DNA from: Dehalococcoidales bacterium
GTDB taxonomy: Bacteria; Chloroflexota; Dehalococcoidia; E44-bin15
DNA length: 9,499 nt
Assembly: GCA_012974295.1 (NCBI GenBank)
Contig: JAAXQM010000117.1
Coordinates: forward strand, 1-9,499
Reading direction: 5' to 3'
The translations under genes and the position numbers were made by a program. The notes beneath the pieces are model-generated. The model made no database searches and was not told the origin of the DNA. It saw nothing but the letters and a program-made list of their open reading frames with translations. Shown piece by piece: positions 1-4,682 of this stretch. Each line of letters starts with the position of its first letter. Within the stretch, counting starts at the first letter, position 1.

Positions 1-77
1 GACTTGCTTTCTGCTGGCCCCACAATTTTGGCAAGGAGCTCGATAAGCCCAAACTCCCCCAAATCAGAGACATTCAC
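1..77 (-). CDS. thiL: Thiamine-monophosphate kinase, N-terminal fragment
   Basis: Partial gene running off the left edge; 25 codons are visible from a GTG start at 77-75. The peptide contains DLGEFGLIELLAKIV, which matches the typical opening of ThiL (a variable Met-x-x-SDLGEFGLI-like start followed by an amphipathic helix). ThiL phosphorylates thiamine monophosphate to thiamine diphosphate in the cytoplasm using ATP. The kinase core lies outside the window, so the call rests on this N-terminal signature alone. No Shine-Dalgarno sequence is suitably placed. A TATAAT box ends 6 bases before the GTG, which suggests a leaderless message. The gene is divergent from the metallophosphoesterase gene at 149. 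Confidence 0.55.
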   Translation of the reverse strand, partial: MNVSDLGEFGLIELLAKIVGPAESK

Positions 78-83
78 ACAAAG

Positions 84-112
84 ATTATACCTACTTCCTC
101 GTGACTTATCTA
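84..112 (-). promoter_or_regulatory. Candidate promoter of the thiL-like gene
   Basis: On the minus strand a perfect TATAAT lies at 89-84 and TAGATA (4 of 6 to TTGACA) at 112-107, with a 17-base spacer. The expected transcription start falls on or next to the GTG at 77, so the message would be leaderless. It overlaps the promoter of the divergent gene on the plus strand. Confidence 0.4.
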
Positions 113-139
113 GCCAAGTCTGAGAAAAGCTGATATATT
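111..139 (+). promoter_or_regulatory. Candidate promoter of the metallophosphoesterase gene
   Basis: TAGCCA at 111-116 (4 of 6 to TTGACA), a 17-base spacer, then TATATT at 134-139 preceded by TG at 131-132, forming an extended -10. The expected start of transcription is within a few bases of the ATG at 149, giving an almost leaderless message. Only a weak GGGATGAG lies before the ATG. Confidence 0.35.
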
Positions 140-148
140 TGGGATGAG

Positions 149-874
149 ATGCGCTATGCCTTCCTGGCAGATATACACGGCAACCTGACCGCCTTTAAGG
201 CGGTACTACGGGACATCGAGGAAAATGGTGGAGTGGATGAGTTATGGTGTCTGGGCGACATTGTAGGTTACGGCCCTGATCCCTCAGCGTGCATCGCGCA
301 GCTTCGTGATTATCCTCACCGCTGTGTTGCGGGCAATCATGACTGGGCTGCAGTCGGAAAGGTGGATATCTCGGATTTTAACCTGGATGCTGCCGAAGCA
401 TGTCGCTGGACGGAGAAGCAGTTAAGCGCTGACGATATTAATTACCTGGAGAGCCTTCCTTTAACATTAGCTAACGGTGATTTTACCATTGCCCATGGTA
501 GCCCGCGAGAACCAATCTGGGAATATATACTCACCACCCGGATTGCAAATGAGAATCTGCGCTTTTTCGAGACCAGGTATTGCCTTATCGGACATTCCCA
601 TGTCCCCCTGCTCTTTGAGCAAGTCGGCGAAACCTGTCTTCTGAAGGATCTACCCGCAGAACTGAGGCTCGGGGAAAATCGCTTGATCGTCAATCCGGGG
701 GGCGTCGGTCAGCCGCGCGATGGCGACCCGCGCGCTGCCTATGCTGTCTATGACGAAAGCGACAAGGTTATCTATTATTATCGTGTTCCTTATGATATAG
801 CGGATACTCAAGAGAGGATGGAGAAAAACGGGCTGCCGACTTTCCTGGTGAATCGGCTCAGCCGAGGCTGGTGA
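149..874 (+). CDS. Calcineurin-like metallophosphoesterase
   Basis: A 241-residue cytoplasmic phosphoesterase of the calcineurin-like superfamily. All metal-site motifs are present in order: DIHG at 8-11, GDIVGYGPDP at 36-45, GNHD at 62-65, AHGSP at 115-119 and GHSH at 148-151. A conserved NPGGVGQPRDGD segment follows near the C-terminus, as is usual in the bacterial YfcE/MJ0936-like group. These enzymes bind two divalent metals and hydrolyse phosphomono- or phosphodiesters; the substrate cannot be told from sequence. There is no signal peptide and the length is normal for the family. The stop codon directly abuts the stop codon of the small minus-strand gene at 875. The start is supported by the motif position (DIHG near residue 8) and an extended -10 box just upstream. 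Confidence 0.92.
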   Translation: MRYAFLADIHGNLTAFKAVLRDIEENGGVDELWCLGDIVGYGPDPSACIAQLRDYPHRCVAGNHDWAAVGKVDISDFNLDAAEACRWTEKQLSADDINYLESLPLTLANGDFTIAHGSPREPIWEYILTTRIANENLRFFETRYCLIGHSHVPLLFEQVGETCLLKDLPAELRLGENRLIVNPGGVGQPRDGDPRAAYAVYDESDKVIYYYRVPYDIADTQERMEKNGLPTFLVNRLSRGW

Positions 875-1039
875 CTATTTACCACGTTTTTCGTAGTCGG
901 GGCACCAGGTAGCATTGGGGCGCTCAGGGCGGTGGCAGGCGCTCCGCCAGTCCCATTTACAGCTATCACAGAGGAATATATTCTTACCTTGTGCTTTTTT
1001 AAGCTTGAATTTGATCCGATCCCAGAGGCTAGGACCCAT
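875..1039 (-). CDS. Small Cys-rich putative metal-binding protein
   Basis: A 54-residue protein on the minus strand with a strong Shine-Dalgarno (GGGGAGG, six bases before the ATG at 1039-1037) and a well-formed promoter further upstream. The N-terminal 20 residues are basic (WDRIKFKLKKAQGK). They are followed by FLCDSCKWDWRSACHRPERP and then ATWCPDYEKRGK. Cys24, Cys27, Cys35 and Cys46, with His36 nearby, look like a small zinc or other metal site of the form C-x2-C-x7-C-x10-C. The pattern is dense in Trp, Arg, Cys and Pro, which does not arise easily by chance. No function is known to me. It is convergent with the metallophosphoesterase gene with zero bases between the two stop codons, and divergent from the tautomerase gene. 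It overlaps longer meaningless frames, so automatic callers may miss it. Confidence 0.75.
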   Translation of the reverse strand: MGPSLWDRIKFKLKKAQGKNIFLCDSCKWDWRSACHRPERPNATWCPDYEKRGK

Positions 1040-1063
1040 ATTAACCTCCCCACTGGTAAAATT

Positions 1064-1092
1064 AATATACTACGGGGGGAGCTTATTAGCAA
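1064..1092 (-). promoter_or_regulatory. Promoter of the small Cys-rich gene
   Basis: On the minus strand TTGCTA (4 of 6) at 1092-1087 and TATATT (5 of 6) at 1069-1064 are separated by exactly 17 bases. Transcription would start about 17-20 bases before the ATG, leaving room for the GGGGAGG ribosome binding site. A plus-strand TATACT at 1066-1071 overlaps this -10 and may serve the divergent tautomerase gene, though it has no clear -35. Confidence 0.45.
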
Positions 1093-1107
1093 GAGGAGGT
1101 GATTAGT

Positions 1108-1293
1108 ATGCCTATTGTTCGGGTAGAGATGTGGACCGGGAGGACCCAGTCTCAAAAGGCGGAGCTTGCCAGGGTGATCACTGACGCAATAGTTGCCATC
1201 GCGCATACGACCCCGGAGGCAACTACTGTGATCTTTGATGACATAGCCAAGGAGAACTGGGCTGTTGGCGGGGTTCTCGCTTCCCAGTCTTGA
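1108..1293 (+). CDS. 4-oxalocrotonate tautomerase family protein
   Basis: A 61-residue subunit of the tautomerase superfamily. The start was set at the ATG at 1108, not the upstream ATG at 1099, because the catalytic residue of this family is Pro1, exposed when Met is removed, and the next codon here is Pro (PIVRVEMWTGRT). A strong AAGAGGAGGTG lies 6-7 bases before this ATG. Numbering from Pro1, Arg11 is conserved. The canonical Arg39 is Thr39 and the canonical Phe50 is Trp50, followed by the usual GG turn (AVGGVLAS). Members assemble as hexamers and move protons in keto-enol isomerisations. The loss of Arg39, which binds a substrate carboxylate in the Pseudomonas enzyme, argues against 4-oxalocrotonate itself as substrate. 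The real substrate is unknown. Confidence 0.85.
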   Translation: MPIVRVEMWTGRTQSQKAELARVITDAIVAIAHTTPEATTVIFDDIAKENWAVGGVLASQS

Positions 1294-1318
1294 CTTTAAA
1301 ATGCCCAGATGATATGTT
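1290..1318 (+). promoter_or_regulatory. Promoter of the tRNA-Lys gene
   Basis: TTGACT (5 of 6) at 1290-1295 overlaps the stop codon of the tautomerase gene. After a 17-base spacer comes TATGTT (4 of 6) at 1313-1318. The predicted start is a few bases before the mature tRNA 5' end at 1331, which fits a tRNA promoter. Confidence 0.5.
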
Positions 1319-1330
1319 TCTTTGTTGTAT

Positions 1331-1402
1331 GGGCCGCTAGCTCAATGGAAGAGCAACTGACTCTTAATCAGTAGGTTCAGGGTTCGAGTCCCTGGCGGCT
1401 CA
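1331..1402 (+). tRNA. tRNA-Lys (anticodon CTT)
   Basis: A complete 72-base cloverleaf. The acceptor stem is GGGCCGC with GCGGCTC (one G-U pair), with discriminator A at 1402. The D arm has GCTC/GAGC. The anticodon stem ACTGA/TCAGT encloses the loop CTCTTAA with anticodon CTT, reading AAG. The T arm is CAGGG-TTCGAGT-CCCTG. The 3' CCA is not encoded (ATG follows), so it must be added after transcription. It lies between a housekeeping region and an AT-richer accessory block. Confidence 0.95.
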
Positions 1403-1405
1403 TGT

Positions 1406-1446
1406 TTAAGCTTATTTCTTTGCTTAACAATTTGCTTAACTTTTTT
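1406..1446 (+). terminator. Weak intrinsic terminator after tRNA-Lys
   Basis: TTAAGC at 1406-1411 can pair with GCTTAA at either 1422-1427 or 1434-1439; the second is followed by six T at 1441-1446. TTTGCTTAAC occurs twice in tandem (1419-1428 and 1431-1440). The stem is short and AT-rich, so the call is tentative. Confidence 0.35.
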
Positions 1447-1536
1447 CATTGCTCTCCCCTTCACAGCATTTGGTTTTCATCTCATGCTATACACTCGTGT
1501 GACATGGAACTAATGCAGTGAGCAATTTTGCCATAT

Positions 1537-1565
1537 ACTCCTATTAGATACACCGCAACAGGAGT
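1537..1565. repeat. Inverted repeat before the C4 zinc-finger gene
   Basis: ACTCCT at 1537-1542 and AGGAGT at 1560-1565 form a perfect 6-base inverted repeat with a 17-base centre, ending seven bases before the TTGACA box of the next gene. It could be an operator. The arms are short and it may be chance. Confidence 0.25.
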
Positions 1566-1571
1566 GTCCGC

Positions 1572-1600
1572 TTGACAGCTAAAGCTATAAGGATTATTTT
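1572..1600 (+). promoter_or_regulatory. Promoter of the stand-alone C4 zinc-finger gene
   Basis: A perfect TTGACA at 1572-1577, a 17-base spacer and TATTTT (4 of 6) at 1595-1600. The predicted transcription start coincides with the ATG at 1607, so the gene may be read from a leaderless message. The only ribosome-binding-like sequence (AAGGAT) is too far upstream. Confidence 0.4.
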
Positions 1601-1606
1601 CACTTA

Positions 1607-1801
1607 ATGATTTCAGATGTAAAATGTCCGAAATGCGGCTCCGAAACATCGATACGGAAATCTATCAAAGGCCCTAATATTGGCAGCCCTTTTCACGTGT
1701 GCACTCGCTATCCTGAGTGCAAAGGTAGGATACCTGTAATAGAACAGGAAGACAGAATATCTTTAGCTGATAGAGACATAGAGTGGTTTATTAGATTCTA
1801 G
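1607..1801 (+). CDS. Stand-alone topoisomerase-type C4 zinc finger protein
   Basis: A 64-residue protein consisting almost entirely of one zinc finger of the type found at the C-terminus of bacterial DNA topoisomerase I (zf-C4_Topoisom, PF01396). Cys7, Cys10, Cys32 and Cys38 have the spacing C-x2-C-x21-C-x5-C, with the usual KGPNIGSPFHVC and RYPECKG motifs. A charged 20-residue tail ending in DIEWFIRF follows. The finger binds zinc and, in topoisomerases, single-stranded DNA. No catalytic domain is attached. The same finger with identical spacing forms the C-terminus of the membrane protein at 3546-4280. No Shine-Dalgarno is seen; a promoter ends six bases before the ATG. Its role is unknown. 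Confidence 0.75.
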   Translation: MISDVKCPKCGSETSIRKSIKGPNIGSPFHVCTRYPECKGRIPVIEQEDRISLADRDIEWFIRF

Positions 1802-1973
1802 TCTCTTTTGTGACCTATAACCCTCCTCAAATAAACTGTTTTCCCCCTCGAGTATCACAAGCGGCAACCTTGAACTAGTACACCCACCGATTTCACTACA
1901 TACCCCCTAGCTGAAGCTGGTTCTGCTCCATTTTGGTTGGAAAGCTATTTTCTCCTAAAGATTCTCATATTGT

Positions 1974-2582
1974 TTATCTAGCTTCACCAGCATCATTTGG
2001 TTCTGGGGCAACAGTGCGAAGCCTTGGCAGCGAATAGAGCTCATCGATTGGGAGGCTTCTTCCAATCCTCAATACCTCTTCCCCATACTGCTCGCCGTTT
2101 TTCATTAATTCCTTCACGAATACCTTAACTAGAGCACCAAGTTGTCTAACATCGTCGTCAGTTGTTGCGACAAGCTTCATTAAAAATGGGCTTACCTCCA
2201 TTACTTTCTTCTCTTGGCTCTTCTCTGGGGACAGAATTAGGCCGACTTTAACTTGCTCGAATGGGTTGACCGAGTTTGCAATATGTTTGTTCCTTAAGTT
2301 CTCGTAGAGTTGGTGTACTCCTACCGCATCTCCTGGCAAATCCTTGTAGATGTCCTCTGATAGACCGTGGCGTTTACCACTTGCAAAGCATCGAGAATAA
2401 CGTAATAGTGCAGCAGTCCAAAGGCTTTCCATAAGGAGCCAGTCTTTTGGGTCCTCTTTTAGCAATTCCCTTAGACGCATACAGGTTTCCATTACCGACT
2501 TGAGTTCTTGAAGAATAGAGTGAACATCCGCAAGTTTGCGAGCTTCTGGGTAATCCACCTCAACTACGTAGAGTTCCTCCAT
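1974..2582 (-). CDS. Uncharacterised helical protein, possibly HEPN-like
   Basis: A 202-residue soluble protein without a signal peptide or membrane segment. Residues 15-70 are predicted to be mainly helical (heptad-like ILQELKSVMETCMRLRELL, then LWTAALLRYSRCF). They are followed by GKRHGL and an NLRNKHIANSVNPFEQ motif at 95-110, then more helix and a short acidic/Pro tail. The Arg97-Asn-Lys-His100 patch in an otherwise all-helical protein recalls the R-x4-6-H active site of HEPN ribonucleases. Here the spacing is R-x2-H, and the position where R-x5-H would place a His (103) is Asn, so a catalytic role is uncertain. An AAAGGAG ribosome binding site lies seven bases before the ATG, and a TATAAT promoter with a surrounding inverted repeat lies just upstream. 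The gene is certain; its function is not known. Confidence 0.75.
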   Translation of the reverse strand: MEELYVVEVDYPEARKLADVHSILQELKSVMETCMRLRELLKEDPKDWLLMESLWTAALLRYSRCFASGKRHGLSEDIYKDLPGDAVGVHQLYENLRNKHIANSVNPFEQVKVGLILSPEKSQEKKVMEVSPFLMKLVATTDDDVRQLGALVKVFVKELMKNGEQYGEEVLRIGRSLPIDELYSLPRLRTVAPEPNDAGEAR

Positions 2583-2601
2583 ATCACTACTCCTTTCTAA
2601 A

Positions 2602-2639
2602 CAGATAACATTATAACCTTATCTGCGCATTCCTGATAA
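2602..2639 (-). promoter_or_regulatory. Promoter with overlapping operator-like palindrome
   Basis: On the minus strand TTATCA (4 of 6) at 2639-2634 and a perfect TATAAT at 2615-2610 are separated by 18 bases, about 20 bases before the ribosome binding site and start of the 202-residue gene. The -10 box sits in the centre of a perfect 7-base inverted repeat, CAGATAA at 2602-2608 and TTATCTG at 2619-2625. A protein bound there would block RNA polymerase, so this looks like an autoregulated or repressed promoter. The promoter is well supported; the operator is inferred. Confidence 0.5.
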
Positions 2640-2820
2640 TCCTGTTGCTGTAGGCTTGGCTTTAAGTTTCTTGCTTTTCTTAGTTACAGTTCTATAACTG
2701 CTTTTCGCATGAGCAGGATAATCTAATACAGGCGGTATAGTTACAGGACTTGGACTACTGATAGCTTTAGGCGTGATTATTCTTCTCTCCGTGAGCTAGT
2801 ATCTCCTTGAGAATTATCAT
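2619..2820 (-). pseudogene. Possible frameshifted small gene remnant
   Basis: The 361-base gap 2583-2943 holds two suggestive minus-strand reading frames. An ATG at 2820-2818 opens MIILKEILAHGEKNNHA and stops at 2767. A second frame is open from 2795 to a TAA at 2621-2619, and its product is rich in Pro and then Lys (VTIPPVLDYPAHAKSSYR, KKSKKLKAKPTATGLSGMRR) but has no usable start of its own. A single frameshift near 2785 would join them into one basic protein of about 66 residues. There is no ribosome binding site before 2820 and I do not recognise the product. It may be chance. Nothing else gene-like is seen in this gap. Confidence 0.2.
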
Positions 2821-2879
2821 GTTCAAGCCGTATAAATTGATACCAACCATGATGGAGTAAAACCCTGCAGCTAGGTGAC

Positions 2880-2908
2880 TTGACAGAATTACCGAGTTGT
2901 GTTAGTCT
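2880..2908 (+). promoter_or_regulatory. Candidate promoter of the membrane-anchored protein gene
   Basis: A perfect TTGACA at 2880-2885, a 17-base spacer, and TAGTCT at 2903-2908, which keeps the three most important -10 bases (first T, A and last T). A leader of about 30 bases would carry the GGGAGGG ribosome binding site at 2932-2938. Confidence 0.35.
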
Positions 2909-2943
2909 CACCTAATTTCTTCTAGAGGGATGGGAGGGATGCG

Positions 2944-3381
2944 ATGAAAAGTGTATTTGTTGGGATAATATTCATCCTTGTGGTTGCTATGGCTGTGTTC
3001 ATTGTACTTGGTTTCACAGGTGTGTATGATCCCTGGGATGGTGGAGAGCCTACTCCTACACTTACGCCTACACCTACAGGGACGCCAAGTGAAAGTGTCG
3101 GACCAATCTCTACGGTACAACGACATCTATTTGACCTGGCAAAGGGCCCCGAAGCTTACGAGTACGTACTGCAGGAAATTACATATTATAACTGGGACGC
3201 TGAGCATCAAGCACAACAGGGATACTGGGAAGTATATACCAGTATGAGTGGTGGTGCGAGCATAGCACACTGGTATGTGTATGGTATTGACACGCCAAAT
3301 CCCGAGGTGTATCCAGCGCCGGGTGACCCAGATGCCACTGCCATTGAGCATAAGATAATAGAGCTGAGCGCAGGTTACTAG
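2944..3381 (+). CDS. Membrane-anchored surface protein with Thr-Pro linker
   Basis: A 145-residue protein with one N-terminal membrane helix (about residues 4-24, VFVGIIFILVVAMAVFIVLG) after a single Lys and no lipobox Cys, so it is probably a signal anchor and not a lipoprotein. Residues 36-48 form a Thr-Pro linker (PTPTLTPTPTGTP), as in many Gram-positive and Chloroflexota surface proteins. About 95 residues rich in Tyr, Trp and acidic residues then form a small exported domain (YYNWDAEHQAQQGYWEVY, IAHWYVYGID). I do not recognise this domain. The strong GGGAGGG sequence five bases before the ATG supports the start. It is a single gene, convergent with the zinc-ribbon membrane protein gene. 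Confidence 0.75.
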   Translation: MKSVFVGIIFILVVAMAVFIVLGFTGVYDPWDGGEPTPTLTPTPTGTPSESVGPISTVQRHLFDLAKGPEAYEYVLQEITYYNWDAEHQAQQGYWEVYTSMSGGASIAHWYVYGIDTPNPEVYPAPGDPDATAIEHKIIELSAGY

Positions 3382-3420
3382 GACGTCGAGTAGTCTATGC
3401 GCCTACTAGCCCCACTCTAT

Positions 3421-3454
3421 GCATATGGTTATCAGGGGATGTACGGCCATATGC
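3421..3454. repeat. Perfect 8-base inverted repeat between convergent genes
   Basis: GCATATGG at 3421-3428 and CCATATGC at 3447-3454 are perfect inverted copies with an 18-base centre. They lie between the convergent ends of the surface protein gene and the membrane zinc-ribbon gene. There is no T tract, so a Rho-independent terminator is unlikely. A transcript hairpin or protein site is possible. Confidence 0.35.
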
Positions 3455-3545
3455 GAGTGTGCTCCTCCCATTGTTTCCGTGTGTCAAGTAAGGTTGTTAT
3501 GGGGAAGCTGTAGTATCTTTCTCTCTTCCAAGATTCATAGATAAT

Positions 3546-4280
3546 TTAATTCTCTATTGATACTTTGCCTTTACACCCAGGATAACGACTGCATAAGTAA
3601 AACGAACGTCCAACATTGGGCCCTTTCTTTGATGTCCGTATGACGGTTGCAGAGCCACACTCGGGACAGTTAACATCAGAAGGTGCAGTGCTAAAGATTT
3701 GCTCATTCTTAGCAAACCAACGTAATTTGTATTGTGATTGATATAACAAGAGAATGGTGCAGAATATGCCCAGGAAGAGAACTAAGAAAAAATCACCGGC
3801 GATAATTGCCCCATATGCTCCTAAACCACCATAGCCTATGGGAACGAGGATGAGAGTTAATAATGCTAGTGCGGCAACAACCCAGGTTAAGTAGAATAAA
3901 TAAGCTCTGTTCGTAAACCACCCCGAAAGGAAGAGAAGAGTAAATACGCCGGTAAGCCCCAGAAAGATAATCTCGAAGATAACACGAGCAATATTTGGTC
4001 CCGGGTTGTCAAAATTCGCTCTGCCGATAATTGTAAATAACACTGCCAGCAAGGCTGCTGCAGCCACGACCCAGGCTGAGATAAAGTACACCTTTTCCAT
4101 CTTATTCATACTCGAGAAACCAGGCCGTTTCCATTTGGATATTACTGTTTGCCTTGCTAATAAACCTGGCTGCGTCGGGTCTGGCTGTATGAATGGAGGC
4201 TTAGTACCCATGTTTCCTCCGCACTTTGTACAAAATTTGCTGTCATTAGACAACTGCGCCCCACAATTTGTACAGAACAT
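3546..4280 (-). CDS. Four-helix membrane protein with zinc fingers at both ends
   Basis: A 244-residue protein. Residues 1-22 are a zinc ribbon (Cys3, Cys6, Cys17, Cys20; MFCTNCGAQLSNDSKFCTKC). A Pro-rich linker follows, then four membrane helices at about 65-86, 97-122, 127-149 and 157-180. Residues 203-242 are a topoisomerase-type C4 finger (Cys205, Cys208, Cys230, Cys236). Helices 1 and 3 share a W-V-V-A-A core followed by Leu-rich sequence, suggesting duplication of a two-helix unit. An even number of helices puts both zinc domains on the same side, presumably the cytoplasm. The start has a GGAGGG ribosome binding site four to five bases away. The C-terminal finger has the same Cys spacing as the small protein at 1607-1801. 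Its function is unknown; a membrane-tethered nucleic-acid or protein-binding role is only a guess. Confidence 0.8.
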   Translation of the reverse strand: MFCTNCGAQLSNDSKFCTKCGGNMGTKPPFIQPDPTQPGLLARQTVISKWKRPGFSSMNKMEKVYFISAWVVAAAALLAVLFTIIGRANFDNPGPNIARVIFEIIFLGLTGVFTLLFLSGWFTNRAYLFYLTWVVAALALLTLILVPIGYGGLGAYGAIIAGDFFLVLFLGIFCTILLLYQSQYKLRWFAKNEQIFSTAPSDVNCPECGSATVIRTSKKGPNVGRSFYLCSRYPGCKGKVSIEN

Positions 4281-4361
4281 CTACCCTCCTTCGCTTGTGC
4301 TCTCTGTATTTGCCATTTTCTAATTTATACTTTATCTCTATTGCTAGTCTGCATTTAGAGT

Positions 4362-4396
4362 GTCTCAAATACTATAATGTTGTATTGTACTGAGAC
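4362..4396. repeat. Imperfect palindrome centred on TATAAT
   Basis: GTCTCA at 4362-4367 pairs with TGAGAC at 4391-4396, and the adjoining AATAC (4368-4372) pairs with GTATT (4382-4386). This makes an 11-base stem with a four-base bulge (4387-4390) and a 9-base loop that begins with TATAAT (4373-4378). It lies about 80 bases upstream of the start of the zinc-ribbon membrane gene. No convincing -35 is seen for either strand. It may be an operator or a small hairpin element. Confidence 0.3.
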
Positions 4397-4516
4397 CTGT
4401 GTAAGAGTGCCATGTCTTCTGGTCGCAAATGACTATAGATGACTTCTAGCTGTATGTCAAGCAGTATTCTTCTTAGAATGAGATTACTGAAATGCTCTCA
4501 ATTAACCCCCTATATG

Positions 4517-4592
4517 CCCCAATCTTGGGGGACTTTTTGAAGTTGGGGAACACCACCAGAATCCCGGCAGGAAGTATCCTGCACCTCTTTTT
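4517..4592 (+). terminator. Cluster of terminator-like hairpins
   Basis: Two hairpins with T tracts stand in tandem. The first is CCCCA-ATCT-TGGGG (4517-4530 region) followed by GACTTTTT. The second is GCAGGA-AGTA-TCCTGC (4567-4582) followed by ACCTCTTTTT (T tract 4588-4592). Between them TTGGGG-AACA-CCACC can also fold imperfectly. No gene on the plus strand ends just before them, so they are more like a dispersed extragenic hairpin element or the leftover end of a lost gene than a normal operon end. The remaining gap 4281-4516 holds only the TATAAT palindrome and nothing gene-like. Confidence 0.5.
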
Positions 4593-4593
4593 C

Positions 4594-4682
4594 AGCGGTT
4601 TCATATGAGATAGCTACCTTATGCAATCTAAGGCAAGCATGCCTGTTGACACGGTGGCGTGGATTGGATATGTATTTGGGAG
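4594..4682 (+). pseudogene. Out-of-frame remnant of the acxA N-terminus
   Basis: After a TGA at 4606-4608, the frame starting at 4609 reads DSYLMQSKASMPVDTVA and then WIGYVF, ending in a TGA at 4687. The expected beta-subunit N-terminus has an acidic turn, then GKA(Q)STP..., a short helix and 'S-x-x-D-x-x-x-x-W'. The remnant supplies the K-A-S-M-P portion and the open frame of the acxA-like gene supplies ESLKDAFEYWD. The two join if the reading frame shifts between about 4675 and 4683. The still earlier D-x-GGT phosphate loop is not recognisable in any frame. This is my reading by eye from knowledge of the family, not an alignment. Confidence 0.4.

Noticed and set aside
78..200. Extension of the thiL-like frame upstream of the GTG into the metallophosphoesterase gene
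   Set aside because: The frame stays open (it reads HPKYISFSQTWLDK), but it has no ATG, overlaps the divergent gene, and ThiL proteins start close to the SDLGEFGLI motif.
915..1106. Plus-strand open frame of 63 codons
   Set aside because: It lies opposite the Cys-rich minus-strand gene, which has clear expression signals; its product has no recognisable pattern and no ribosome binding site.
808..1206. Minus-strand open frame of 132 codons
   Set aside because: It overlaps the metallophosphoesterase, the Cys-rich gene and the tautomerase in another frame, and its product looks random.
1403..4600. Mobile element with terminal repeats, or an integrated phage
   Set aside because: No integrase, transposase, long terminal inverted repeats or copy of the tRNA 3' end could be found by eye.
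4646..4674. TTGACA-17-TATGTA as a promoter of the acx operon
   Set aside because: The -10 match is poor, it would start transcription after the GTG, and it lies in a stretch that reads as former coding sequence.
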